Shown here: piece by piece, positions 37,451 to 46,004 of the stretch
Layout of the letters: every line of letters begins with the position of its first letter
How positions within the stretch are numbered: position 1 is the stretch's first letter
Assembly: GCF_003390845.1 (NCBI RefSeq)
Contig: NZ_QMEK01000007.1
Span: 62,001 to 126,000, forward strand
Direction of reading: 5' to 3'
DNA length: 64,000 bases
Source of the DNA: Tropicimonas sp. IMCC34043
GTDB lineage: Bacteria; Pseudomonadota; Alphaproteobacteria; Rhodobacterales; Rhodobacteraceae
Made by a program: the position numbers and the translations under genes
The notes under the pieces: model-generated
Databases searched by the model: none
What the model was told of the DNA's origin: nothing
Seen by the model: only the letters and a program-made list of their open reading frames with translations

Positions 37451-38434
37451 ATGGCACGCAAGAATCTGCTTCGCGATCTGATGAACACGCCAAAGGCCCC
37501 GGCGCCCGAGCCTGACGCGTCCTCCCCGGCCGCCGACGCGGCGCCGCAGGGGCGCACCCGCTACACCAAGGGGGCCATCGGGGCGGTCGGGCAATCGATT
37601 GCCGATCTCAAGTCGCGCTCGATCTCGGAGATCGACCCGTTCCTGATCGATCGCGGCGGTGTCGTCGACCGGCTCGACGAAGATGCCGCCGACCATCAGG
37701 CGCTGATGGACTCGATCCGCGACCATGGCCAGCAGGTCCCGGTGCTGGTGCGCCCGCACCCCGACAACGACGGACGGTTCCAGATCGTCTATGGCCGGCG
37801 CCGGGTGCTGGCGCTGCGCGACCTCGGCCTGCCCGTCAAGGCGATGATCCGCGATCTTGACGACCGCGAACTGGTACTGGCCCAGGGTCAGGAAAATACC
37901 GCCCGCAAGGATCTGAGCTTTATCGAAAAGGCGAACTTCGCCCGCCAGATGCGCGACGCCGGCTATGACCGCAAGGTGATCTGCGACGCGCTGCATGTCG
38001 ACAAGACCCAGATCAGCCGGATGCTGTCGATTGCCGATGCGGTCGGGCCGGACCTGATCTCGGTGATCGGCGCGGCTCCGGGGATCGGCCGCAACCGCTG
38101 GCTGGCGCTCGCCGATCTGATGACGGCAAGCGGCACCCCGGCCGAGACCGCCATCGCGCTTGCCAACCTTGCCGATGTGTCGACCAGCGACGAGCGGTTC
38201 GAGGCGCTCATGAAGGCCCTGACCCTGCCGAAGCGGCGCGAGAAAAAGATCGTGGAAGAGCTCGTGCTGCGCGACGACGCTGGTGCCGAGATCGGCCGCA
38301 TGGTCCGCAAATCGGGGCGCCTGACATTGACGATACCTTTGGCCGAGGCCGAGGGATTCGACGACTGGCTCGCCGCCAGTTTCACCGAAATTCACCGCAA
38401 CTGGTTGAAAAGTCGCGGGAATAACGGCCGGTAA
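37451..38434 (+). CDS. repB: RepB, ParB-type centromere-binding protein
   Basis: A 327-residue ParB-family protein. The conserved ParB N-terminal box is at about 60-140 ([45 protein letters not shown]), followed by a helix-turn-helix near 160-190 ([17 protein letters not shown]). It binds parS palindromes and works with RepA. Two identical 16-bp candidate sites flank the downstream repC gene. Confidence 0.95.
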   Translation: MARKNLLRDLMNTPKAPAPEPDASSPAADAAPQGRTRYTKGAIGAVGQSIADLKSRSISEIDPFLIDRGGVVDRLDEDAADHQALMDSIRDHGQQVPVLVRPHPDNDGRFQIVYGRRRVLALRDLGLPVKAMIRDLDDRELVLAQGQENTARKDLSFIEKANFARQMRDAGYDRKVICDALHVDKTQISRMLSIADAVGPDLISVIGAAPGIGRNRWLALADLMTASGTPAETAIALANLADVSTSDERFEALMKALTLPKRREKKIVEELVLRDDAGAEIGRMVRKSGRLTLTIPLAEAEGFDDWLAASFTEIHRNWLKSRGNNGR

Positions 38435-38494
38435 ACAGAACGGCCGAAGACGGAACCGAGCAGTAACCAAGGAGGCACGAAACAGGCAGAACCC

Positions 38495-38531
38495 AAAAAG
38501 AAAAGCCCCCCGGAGGACATCCGAAGGACTT
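38495..38531 (-). terminator. Intrinsic terminator of the countertranscribed RNA
   Basis: The minus strand reads AAGTCCTTCGG, loop ATGTCCT, CCGGGGGGCTT and then TTCTTTTT. Eleven pairs form, three or so of them G-U. On the plus strand the same stem could influence repC leader folding. Confidence 0.75.
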
Positions 38532-38546
38532 CTCAAGTGATCTAGC
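38495..38546 (-). ncRNA. Countertranscribed RNA (incompatibility RNA) in the repB-repC gap
   Basis: On the minus strand a promoter (TTGACA at 38582-38577, 18-bp gap, TATCAA at 38558-38553) would start an RNA near 38546. It ends in an 11-bp stem with G-U pairs (38503-38513 with 38521-38531, 7-nt loop) followed by TTCTTTTT. Such ~50-nt antisense RNAs block repC expression in repABC replicons. The location and architecture match; exact ends are estimated. Confidence 0.8.
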
Positions 38547-38567
38547 ACTCCCTTGATAGTCCGACTT

Positions 38568-38583
38568 GTTGACAGCTGTCAAC
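38568..38583. promoter_or_regulatory. parS-like palindrome between repB and repC
   Basis: GTTGACAGCTGTCAAC is a perfect 16-bp palindrome that fits the repABC centromere pattern GTT-N4-GC-N4-AAC. Its right half provides the TTGACA -35 box of the countertranscript. An identical copy lies after repC. Confidence 0.85.
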
Positions 38584-38628
38584 TCGCGTCTTTGGGCGGG
38601 CGGCAAGGTTTTGTCCCGTGATTGACCC

Positions 38629-39834
38629 ATGCAGCGACTTTCAACGACGCCCTTCGGGCGGCGGCCGGTGACGGCTGGCTATCTGGCAACCCAGGCCCTC
38701 GCCGAGGCGCCTGCCCCGTCTTCCTCCGTCAACAAATGGCAGGTGTTCCGCGACCTCACCACCGCGCGCAGCCACTTCGGCCTGTCGAGCCGCAGCCTGA
38801 CCGTCCTCAGCGCCCTGCTGTCGTTCCACCCCGGCGACATGCTGGAGGACCGCGGCCCGCTGATCGTGTTCCCCTCGAACCGCACCCTTGGCGAACGCGC
38901 CCACGGAATGGCCGAGTCGACCCTGCGCCGCCATCTGGCCGCCCTGCTCGACGCCGGCCTGATCGCCCGCCACGACAGCCCGAACGGCAAACGCTATGCC
39001 ACCCGCACCGTTACCGGGCGGCTGTCCGTCGCCTTCGGGTTCGATCTCCGGCCGCTGCTGGTCCGTGCGGCCGAAATCGCCCACGCCGCCGCCATGCACC
39101 GCGTCGCCCAGGCGCAGCTTTCCCGGCGGCGTGAGGCGATCGTGCTGCAATTGCGGGACGCTGCGAAGATCCTCGACTACCTCACGGGCCATGCCGGTTG
39201 TCCGGTGCCGACGGACCTGACCTGCGAAGCGGACGACCTCCGGCGGGAACTTCGGCGCCGTCTGACCGACCGCGATCTCAACGCCGTTGAAACCCGCATC
39301 GTCACGCTGATGGTCATGGTGGACAAGCTGCTGGAAATCCATCTGAAAGCGACGAAACCGAGCGGCTACGACGGCGGAAATGAGCGGCACATACAGGATT
39401 CAAACCAGAATACCTATGAATCTGAAGGTGCCATGAAAATACATGCTGCCGCGAACGATGCGAAGAAGACCGACGCTGCCGAGACGGCGCCACCCCTGCC
39501 CCTTGCGCTCGTCACCGAGGCCTGTCCGGCCCTGACCGACTATGCCCAGACCGAGATCCAGCATTGGCGCGATCTGGTTTCGGAGATGGACCAGATCTGC
39601 CCCTGGCTTGGCATAACGCCCGAGACCTGGCAGGCAGCGAAACGCCAGATGGGGCCTTGCACCGCGGCGGTGGTCGCGGCGTGCATCCTGCAACGCGCGG
39701 ACCGGATCCTGTCGCCCGGCGGGTATCTTCGCGACCTGACACGACGGTCCGCTGAGGGGCGGTTCCGCCCGGAGCCGATGGTCATGGCGCTGCTTGGGTC
39801 CAGGTCGGAAGACAATCGAAGGTCGGCGGCGTGA
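38629..39834 (+). CDS. repC: RepC replication initiator
   Basis: A 401-residue RepC protein. The N-terminal DNA-binding part contains the family segment WQVFRDLTTARSHFGLSSRSLTVLSALLSFHP (about 40-72) and a winged helix near LGERAHGMAESTLRRHL; the C-terminal domain (about 285-400) ends near QRADRILSPGGYLRDLTRR. RepC initiates replication; in studied repABC replicons the origin lies within repC. The ATG at 38629 lacks a clear ribosome site, consistent with control through the leader and the countertranscribed RNA. Confidence 0.95.
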   Translation: MQRLSTTPFGRRPVTAGYLATQALAEAPAPSSSVNKWQVFRDLTTARSHFGLSSRSLTVLSALLSFHPGDMLEDRGPLIVFPSNRTLGERAHGMAESTLRRHLAALLDAGLIARHDSPNGKRYATRTVTGRLSVAFGFDLRPLLVRAAEIAHAAAMHRVAQAQLSRRREAIVLQLRDAAKILDYLTGHAGCPVPTDLTCEADDLRRELRRRLTDRDLNAVETRIVTLMVMVDKLLEIHLKATKPSGYDGGNERHIQDSNQNTYESEGAMKIHAAANDAKKTDAAETAPPLPLALVTEACPALTDYAQTEIQHWRDLVSEMDQICPWLGITPETWQAAKRQMGPCTAAVVAACILQRADRILSPGGYLRDLTRRSAEGRFRPEPMVMALLGSRSEDNRRSAA

Positions 39835-39934
39835 TCGCGGGACGGTGGCTTCGGGCCACCGGGCACAGATCTCGGCCCGGGGACGGCGGGGTTTGCCAGA
39901 GTGCTGAGAAGGTGTTGCCGCTGCGCGCGGTCGA

Positions 39935-39950
39935 GTTGACAGCTGTCAAC
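39935..39950. promoter_or_regulatory. parS-like palindrome downstream of repC
   Basis: A second perfect copy of GTTGACAGCTGTCAAC, 100 bp after the repC stop. Together with the copy before repC it brackets the initiator gene. Confidence 0.85.
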
Positions 39951-40013
39951 TTTTTGCGGCTAGCCGCGGAAGGGCAGGGGAGGCGGCACCGCGTGCCCGG
40001 TGCCGCCTGGGGT

Positions 40014-40991
40014 TCACATCTCGGCCGAGCCATGCGGGGCCGCGGCACACCGACCCAGACCGGCAAGCGCCACCTCCATCCGGCGATACAGCTCGGCCGG
40101 GTCGACGCAGCCGTTCAGCCACAGGCAATTGTCGGGCTTCCCGGTCTGGCGCAGCCAGTCGACCACGGTCATTCCGGTCGTCAGCTCGCCCGCGCATTCC
40201 ACGTCGACCGGACAAAGTTCGCCGGTAAACAGCTCGGGCCACAGCAGCGCTCCGACCGCGATGGCATCGTGAAGCGGGCGCGAGGGGGTGCCGTGCTTGG
40301 CGTTTCCATAGCGTTCGAAGAACTCCATCATCCCGGCGCAGGCGCGCATGACCTCGGTCCCGTGCGCTGCCAAGGTGGCGGACCAGTTCACCGGCGCCGG
40401 CGCCCTGTGGGTACAGTCAATCGGCACCGCCGTGATCGGGACGCCCGCGCCGAGGACGATCCGCGCGGCCTCGGGGTCGACCAGGATGTTGTATTCGGCG
40501 GCCGGGGTCATGTTGCCGCCTTCGAAATAGCCGCCGCCCATGAAGACGATGCCGGCGATCGACTTGGCGATCTCGGGCGCACGCCGCAGCGCCAGCGCGA
40601 TATTGGTCTGCGGGCCAAGCGCGATCAGCGTCACCGGATCGGGGTGATGCAGAACCGTGTCGATGATGAAATCGACCGCATGGCCGACAGCGGCGCCCGA
40701 GCGGGCAGGGGCCCAGTCCCAGCCGTCAATGCCGGTCGCGCCGTGGATCTCGGGCACCGGGTGCGGTTTACGAACCAGCGGCCGCGGGGAACCGGCGTGG
40801 ACCGGGATATCGCCGCGTCCGGCCAGTTCGACGATCCGGCGCGCATTGTCGGTGGTCTGGGTAAGCCCCATGTTTCCGGCCACGGTGGTGAGGCCGAGAA
40901 CCTCCAGTGAAGGTTCCCCTAGGGCAAGAAGAATCGCAAAGGCATCGTCCTGACCGGGGTCGGTGTCGATAATTACGGGTATTTTCGGCAT
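40014..40991 (-). CDS. Nucleoside hydrolase (inosine-uridine preferring type)
   Basis: A 325-residue enzyme of the IunH/Rih family that splits the N-glycosidic bond of ribonucleosides. The calcium-binding DTDPGQDDA is at residues 8-16, and the later conserved NILVDPEAA and HDAIAVGALLWP segments are present. The ATG at 40991 gives MPKIPVIIDTDPG; the frame is open to 41045. It is divergent from a 2-oxoglutarate oxygenase/ABC transporter operon, so it probably belongs to the same nucleoside or nucleoside-like pathway. Base specificity cannot be read. Confidence 0.92.
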   Translation of the reverse strand: MPKIPVIIDTDPGQDDAFAILLALGEPSLEVLGLTTVAGNMGLTQTTDNARRIVELAGRGDIPVHAGSPRPLVRKPHPVPEIHGATGIDGWDWAPARSGAAVGHAVDFIIDTVLHHPDPVTLIALGPQTNIALALRRAPEIAKSIAGIVFMGGGYFEGGNMTPAAEYNILVDPEAARIVLGAGVPITAVPIDCTHRAPAPVNWSATLAAHGTEVMRACAGMMEFFERYGNAKHGTPSRPLHDAIAVGALLWPELFTGELCPVDVECAGELTTGMTVVDWLRQTGKPDNCLWLNGCVDPAELYRRMEVALAGLGRCAAAPHGSAEM

Positions 40992-41126
40992 TGGTGGGTC
41001 TTTCCGTGTGGTGTTGGGCGGCAAAAGGGTGAAATTCCGCCCCAATTTTAGGCACTCGAAGAAATACCTCCGTTAGCGCCCCCATCTGCTGCGATACAGC
41101 ATTCGCAAAGCACCCGGTATCCCCTC

Positions 41127-41136
41127 TTGTATACAA
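41127..41136. promoter_or_regulatory. GntR/FCD-type operator TTGTATACAA
   Basis: A perfect 10-bp palindrome 22 bp before the oxygenase ATG and inside the divergent gap with the nucleoside hydrolase. Its core GTATAC matches operators of FadR/FCD-type GntR regulators; such a regulator is encoded at 46005-46700 in the same operon. Confidence 0.6.
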
Positions 41137-41157
41137 TGTCCAAACAGGAGGCGCGGT

Positions 41158-42135
41158 ATGAAAGGCGAATTTGAGAACATCCCGATAGTGGATCTTTCGG
41201 GACTTGCGGAGGGTGCCGACCCCGCCGCGCGAGCGGAGTCGGTGGCGGCGCTGAAGGCGGCGCTGGAAACCTCGGGCTTTGCCTATCTCGCCGGTCACGG
41301 CGTGCCCGAGGATCTGGTCGAGCGGATGCGGCAGATGAACGTGGCGTTCCACGACCTGCCGCTGGAAGAAAAGCTTGCCCTGAAGATCAACGCGTTTCAT
41401 CGCGGCTATATGCCGATGTCGAGTTCAACTATTGTTACATCCTCGGTCGCGAAGGTCACAAAGCCCAACCGATCCGAAAGCCTGATGGTCATGCACGAGG
41501 TGGGGGAGGACAGCCCCCACGCCGGCGAGCCGCTGCAGGGACCGAACCAGTTCCCGGCAAGCCTGCCCGAGGTCGGCGAGACTGCGCGTGCCTACATGAC
41601 CGAGATGACGGCCCTTGGCGAACGCATCGCGGGCGGTCTGGCCGAGGCGCTGGGTCTGCCGCGCGACTGGTTTGCCCAGCACTTCACCGACCCGACGCTG
41701 TTCCTGCGGCTGCTGCACTATCCCGAGCAGCCCGACGAGGAAGAGCTGTTCGGATCGGCGCCCCACACCGACTATGGCTTTGTCACCTTGCTGAAGCAGG
41801 ACAATGTCGGCGGGCTCGAGGTGCGCAACAAGCATGGCGACTGGATCCCGGCGCCGCCGATCGAGGGCACCTTCGTGATGAACGTCGGCGACATCCTGGC
41901 GAAGTGGTCGAACGGCCGGTTCGTTTCGACCCCGCACCGGGTGCGCAACCTCAGCCGCCGCGGCCGCTATTCGCAGCCGTTCTTCTATGACCCCTCGATG
42001 AGCGCGCTGGTCGAATGCCCGCCCGCGATGTTGGAGGCGGGCGAAGAGGCCCAGATGCAGCCGGTTCTCTATGGCGACTATCTGCTCGAACGGCTGAACA
42101 AGAACTACGACTACCGGAACAAGAAGGCGTCCTGA
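41158..42135 (+). CDS. 2-oxoglutarate/Fe(II) dioxygenase, isopenicillin-N-synthase-like
   Basis: A 325-residue oxygenase. The DIOX_N part occupies about 8-120. The iron triad is His203 and Asp205 (PHTDYG) plus His260 (TPHRV), and Arg270-x-Ser272 (RYS) matches the 2-oxoglutarate carboxylate site. It is the first gene of the operon, with AGGAGG 7 bp before the ATG. Bacterial relatives include pyrimidine-deoxynucleoside and ethylene-forming dioxygenases. With a nucleoside hydrolase divergent to it, a role in oxidising a nucleoside-like substrate is plausible but unproven. Confidence 0.88.
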   Translation: MKGEFENIPIVDLSGLAEGADPAARAESVAALKAALETSGFAYLAGHGVPEDLVERMRQMNVAFHDLPLEEKLALKINAFHRGYMPMSSSTIVTSSVAKVTKPNRSESLMVMHEVGEDSPHAGEPLQGPNQFPASLPEVGETARAYMTEMTALGERIAGGLAEALGLPRDWFAQHFTDPTLFLRLLHYPEQPDEEELFGSAPHTDYGFVTLLKQDNVGGLEVRNKHGDWIPAPPIEGTFVMNVGDILAKWSNGRFVSTPHRVRNLSRRGRYSQPFFYDPSMSALVECPPAMLEAGEEAQMQPVLYGDYLLERLNKNYDYRNKKAS

Positions 42136-42189
42136 ACGCCCGTCCGCAGGCACCTGACACGGCACCCAAACTCGACAGGAAACGCACAC

Positions 42190-43236
42190 ATGATCGAACT
42201 GAACAGACGCCGCATGCTGCAGGCTCTGGTGGCGCTTGGCGGCACATCCATCCTTGGCGTCCCGGCGGTCCATGCCCAGGCCCAGAAGCTGGTCATCACC
42301 ACCTATGGCGGCTCGTGGGAGAAATTCTGGCGCGACATTCTGATCCCCGCCTTCACCGAGGAGTCGGGCGTCGACCCGCAGCTCGACATCGGGCTTGGCC
42401 GGGTGTTCACCACCAACATGCGCGCCGCCGGGGCCGAGAACCCGCCCTATGGCTGCGTGATGACGAACGAGATCTATGCCACCGTGCTGCGCGACGAGGG
42501 CTTTTTCGAGAAGCTCGACCTGTCGCTGGTGCCGAATTACGCCGATCTCTACCCCGTGGCGACCAAGCCCTCGGACGGCTGGGCGGCGGTCGGGCTGATC
42601 TCGCCCATCGGGATCGGCTATCGCACCGACATGGTCTCGACGCCGCCGACCTCGTGGAAGGATTTCTGGGACGATCCCGAGCTGAAGGGGCGGCTTGGGC
42701 TTTACAACATCAAGAACTCGGCCGGGAAGATGTTCCTGATGCTGGCCTCGAAGATCTATGGCTCGGGCATCGACGATCTGGAGACGGGCTTTGCCAAGCT
42801 GGCCGAACTGGGGCCGGTCTATCAGACCGATTTCAACATGAGCACGGCCATGGCCTCGGGCGAGATCGCGGTGGCGCCGTTCGACTTTGGCGAGATCGCG
42901 CGGCTGCGCAACCAGGGTCTGCCCGTCGACTGCATCATCCCCGAAGAGGGGCTGATGGCCTGGGACCAGACCTTCAACATCGCCGCCAACACGCCGGCGC
43001 GGGCCGAGGCCTATGCCTATCTCGACTTCGTGCTGGGACCGGTGGGGCAGGACCTGCTGATGCGCGAATTCTTCGTCTCGCCGGTCAACAAGACCGTGGT
43101 CGTGCCCGAGGATCTGCAGCGCGACGTGCCGGTGTCGGGCGCAGCCATGGACCAGTTCATCGACTGGGACTGGAAGCTGATGAACGCCAATGCCGAGGAA
43201 ATCTCGCGCCGCTGGAACGAGATCTTCGGCGCCTGA
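42190..43236 (+). CDS. Polyamine-type ABC transporter substrate-binding protein
   Basis: A 348-residue periplasmic protein of the PotD-like (SBP_bac_8) group. The N-terminus NRRRMLQALVALGG looks like a Tat signal; cleavage is near residue 30 (VHAQAQ). The mature start KLVITTYGGSWEKFW is typical of the group that contains spermidine, opine and related importers. Substrate unknown. A hairpin follows the gene. Neighbouring oxygenase, regulator and dehydrogenase suggest a catabolic substrate rather than polyamine homeostasis. Confidence 0.88.
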   Translation: MIELNRRRMLQALVALGGTSILGVPAVHAQAQKLVITTYGGSWEKFWRDILIPAFTEESGVDPQLDIGLGRVFTTNMRAAGAENPPYGCVMTNEIYATVLRDEGFFEKLDLSLVPNYADLYPVATKPSDGWAAVGLISPIGIGYRTDMVSTPPTSWKDFWDDPELKGRLGLYNIKNSAGKMFLMLASKIYGSGIDDLETGFAKLAELGPVYQTDFNMSTAMASGEIAVAPFDFGEIARLRNQGLPVDCIIPEEGLMAWDQTFNIAANTPARAEAYAYLDFVLGPVGQDLLMREFFVSPVNKTVVVPEDLQRDVPVSGAAMDQFIDWDWKLMNANAEEISRRWNEIFGA

Positions 43237-43255
43237 GGCGCAGCCCCTTCAGCAT

Positions 43256-43283
43256 TCCGCCCCGCCGACACGCGCGGGGCGGA
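43256..43283 (+). other. Intercistronic hairpin after the binding-protein gene
   Basis: TCCGCCCCG and CGGGGCGGA form a perfect 9-bp stem around a 10-nt loop, 20 bp after the stop codon. No T-run follows, so it is more likely an mRNA stabiliser than a terminator. Confidence 0.55.
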
Positions 43284-43311
43284 CCCCAGAGCCAAGGACC
43301 GGCCCCATCGC

Positions 43312-44379
43312 ATGACCGAAGTCTCCCTGCTTTCCCTGACAAAATCCTATGGCAAGGCCGCAGCCCTGAAGGGCATCAGCCTGAAGATCGGCCACGGCGA
43401 ATTCGTGTCGCTGCTCGGCCCTTCGGGCTGCGGCAAGTCGACGACCCTGAAATGCATTGCCGGGTTCGAGGACGTGACCGACGGCAAGATCCTGTTCGAC
43501 AACCGGGACATCTCGCGCAAGCTGCCCGAGGACCGCGACATCGGCATGGTGTTTCAATCCTATGCCCTGTTCCCGCACATGAGCGTGGCGCAGAACCTGG
43601 CCTTCGGGCTCGAGATGCGGCGGGTCCCGAAGGACCAGATCGCGGCGCGGGTGGCGCGCGCGATGGAGATGGTGCAGCTTGGCGCCTATGCCGACCGCTA
43701 TCCCAAGGCGCTGTCGGGCGGCCAGCAGCAGCGCGTGGCGCTGGCGCGGGCGCTGGTGATCGAGCCTGCGATCATGCTGCTGGACGAGCCTTTGGCGAAC
43801 CTCGACGCCAAGCTGCGCGACGAGATGCGCGGCTTTATCCGCGACCTGCAGAAGCGGGTCGGGATCACCACGATCTATGTCACCCACGATCAGGGCGAGG
43901 CGATGACCATGTCGGACCGGGTCGTGGTGATGTTCGATGGCGAGATCGCGCAGGCGGCGGCGCCCGAGACCGTCTATGACCGGCCGGCCTCGGAACGGGT
44001 GGCGCGGTTCGTCGGCAATGCCAATATCCTCGAGCTGCCGGTGGCGGGGCAGGGGGGGCAGATCGTCCTGCCGGGCGGCCATGCCCTGCAGATCGCTGCC
44101 CCGGTGCCCTGGGCCGGTGGACGGTTGCGGGTGATGGCGCGGCCCGAGCAGATCGCACTGACCGAGCCTTCGGCCGGCCATCTGGGCGGGCGGGTCGCGA
44201 GGCGCTATTTCAGCGGCGGGCATGTGGAATACCACGTCGACACCGACTGCGGCCCGCTGATCGTGCTGTGCCCGACCAGCCGGTCCTATGCCGAAGGCGA
44301 GGCGGTCGGGCTGCAGTTCGATGCCGAACGGCTGTGGCCGATGCAGCGCACCGGGCTGCCCGAGGAGGCGGCGGCATGA
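43312..44379 (+). CDS. Polyamine-type ABC transporter ATP-binding protein (PotA-like)
   Basis: A 355-residue ATPase. Walker [10 protein letters not shown] is at 36-44, signature LSGGQQQRVALARAL, Walker B LLDEPLANLD, H-loop YVTHDQGEAM, and a TOBE-type C-terminal domain (about 280-350). It energises the two permeases that follow; its stop overlaps the first by 4 bp (ATGA). Confidence 0.93.
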   Translation: MTEVSLLSLTKSYGKAAALKGISLKIGHGEFVSLLGPSGCGKSTTLKCIAGFEDVTDGKILFDNRDISRKLPEDRDIGMVFQSYALFPHMSVAQNLAFGLEMRRVPKDQIAARVARAMEMVQLGAYADRYPKALSGGQQQRVALARALVIEPAIMLLDEPLANLDAKLRDEMRGFIRDLQKRVGITTIYVTHDQGEAMTMSDRVVVMFDGEIAQAAAPETVYDRPASERVARFVGNANILELPVAGQGGQIVLPGGHALQIAAPVPWAGGRLRVMARPEQIALTEPSAGHLGGRVARRYFSGGHVEYHVDTDCGPLIVLCPTSRSYAEGEAVGLQFDAERLWPMQRTGLPEEAAA

Positions 44380-45215
44380 GACGGCTGCGCGCCTCGATCC
44401 TGATCCTGCCCTCGGCGGCCTTGATCTTCCTCTTCATCGTGCTGCCCTATGTCAACGTGCTGGTGATGAGCTTTCGCGCGCCGGCGGACGGACAGCCCTA
44501 TGGCGAGGGCTTCAGCCTGCAGGGCTATGTCCAGTTCTTTTCCGAAAGCTACTATGCGCTGTCGCTGCCGCAGAGCCTGCTGCTCGGGGCGCTGACGACG
44601 GCGCTGTGCCTGATCCTGGCCTATCCGGTGGCGCTGCATATCGCGACCGCCTCGAAGCGGTGGCGCGGCATCCTTTATGGCATCGTGCTGTCGCCGCTTT
44701 TGGTCGGGATCGTCGTGCGCAGCTATGGCTGGACGATCCTTCTGGGCAATTCCGGGGTCATCAACTCGACCCTGCGCGAGATGGGGCTGATCACCCGGCC
44801 CTTGCCGCTGATGTACAACAACTTCGGCGTGGTGCTGGCGCTCGCCCATGTGTTCCTGCCGTTCATGGTGCTGCCGCTGCTGTCGTCGTTGCAGGCGATG
44901 GACCCGGCGGTGCAGCAGGCGGCGCGCTCGCTCGGGGCAGGGCGGCTGACCATCTTCCGGCGCATCACGCTGCCGATCTCGATGCCGGGGATCCAGTCGG
45001 GCTGCATCCTGGTCTTCGTGCTGGCGATCTCGTCCTATGTCACGCCCGCGCTTGTCGGCGGCATGCGGGTCAAGACCACGACGCTGCTGGTCGTCGATGC
45101 GCTGATCGACCAGTTCCAGTGGCCCTTCGGCTCGGCCATGGCGCTGACGCTTGCGGTCTCGGCCGGGATTGTCGTGCTGGTCTTTGCCCGCCTTACCCGT
45201 ATCAAGTGGAGCTGA
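44376..45215 (+). CDS. Polyamine-type ABC transporter permease (PotB-like)
   Basis: A 279-residue permease with six hydrophobic segments and the EAA loop VQQAARSLGAGRLTIFRRITLPISMPG. The ATG at 44376 inside the ATPase stop is chosen; the frame stays open upstream within the ATPase gene. It pairs with the PotC-like permease downstream. Confidence 0.92.
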   Translation: MRRLRASILILPSAALIFLFIVLPYVNVLVMSFRAPADGQPYGEGFSLQGYVQFFSESYYALSLPQSLLLGALTTALCLILAYPVALHIATASKRWRGILYGIVLSPLLVGIVVRSYGWTILLGNSGVINSTLREMGLITRPLPLMYNNFGVVLALAHVFLPFMVLPLLSSLQAMDPAVQQAARSLGAGRLTIFRRITLPISMPGIQSGCILVFVLAISSYVTPALVGGMRVKTTTLLVVDALIDQFQWPFGSAMALTLAVSAGIVVLVFARLTRIKWS

Positions 45216-45219
45216 GCCG

Positions 45220-45996
45220 ATGCGCATCGCAACCCCGCTGCTGACCCTGTTCCGGGTGCTGGTCTATGGCTTTCTGCTGGCGCCCATCGTCATCGTGGTG
45301 CTTGCCTCGCTGAACGCCGGCAACTTCCTGACCTTTCCGCCACAGGGGCTGAGCCTGCGCTGGTTCTGGACCTTCCTGCAGAACGACGTGTTCATCAACG
45401 CCATCGTCTATTCGGCGGTGCTGGCGACGGCGGCGACATCGGTGTCGCTGGTCCTTGGCACGATGGCGGCGCTTTACTTCGTGCGCCACGCCGGCCGCGA
45501 GGCCGAGGCGGTGCGCATCGGCATCCTGCTGCCGCTGATCCTGCCCGAGATCCTGACCGCCATCGCGCTGCTCTTCTTCTTCTACGAGATCGGCATCGGC
45601 ACCAGCTACAAGATTGCGCTGTTCACCGGCCATGTGCTGATGACGCTGCCTTTCGTGTTTCTGAACGTCACCACCGCGCTGCAGGGGCGCGACGATTCCA
45701 TCGAACTGGCGGCACGCACGCTTGGCGCCTCGCGCTACACGGCGTTCCGGCGCATCACGCTGCCGCTGATTTCGCCGGGGCTGGCGACCGGCGGGGTGTT
45801 TGCCTTCATCATCAGTTTTGACACCTTCGGTATTTCCTTCATTCTGAAGGGCACCGGGTCGGCGCCGCTGCCGATCCAGCTCTATGACTATCTGCGTTTC
45901 AACTTCACGCCCGAGGCCGCCGCCGTGTCCACTGTCTCCATCCTGTTGACCTTGCTTCTGGTCACCGCCGCCGATCTTCTGTTCGGGCGCGATTGA
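45220..45996 (+). CDS. Polyamine-type ABC transporter permease (PotC-like)
   Basis: A 258-residue permease with six hydrophobic segments and the EAA loop IELAARTLGASRYTAFRRITLPLISPG. GGAG lies 10 bp before the ATG at 45220, which fits better than upstream in-frame starts inside the PotB-like gene. It completes the importer. Confidence 0.92.
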   Translation: MRIATPLLTLFRVLVYGFLLAPIVIVVLASLNAGNFLTFPPQGLSLRWFWTFLQNDVFINAIVYSAVLATAATSVSLVLGTMAALYFVRHAGREAEAVRIGILLPLILPEILTAIALLFFFYEIGIGTSYKIALFTGHVLMTLPFVFLNVTTALQGRDDSIELAARTLGASRYTAFRRITLPLISPGLATGGVFAFIISFDTFGISFILKGTGSAPLPIQLYDYLRFNFTPEAAAVSTVSILLTLLLVTAADLLFGRD

Positions 45997-46004
45997 GGGG
46001 CCGC

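Noticed and set aside
35863-37557. A minus-strand frame open from repA through ilvD that would make a 1180-residue protein
   Set aside because: The part upstream of 35862 is antisense to repA, has no recognisable domain and is explained by GC-rich third positions. IlvD has its normal start at 35862.
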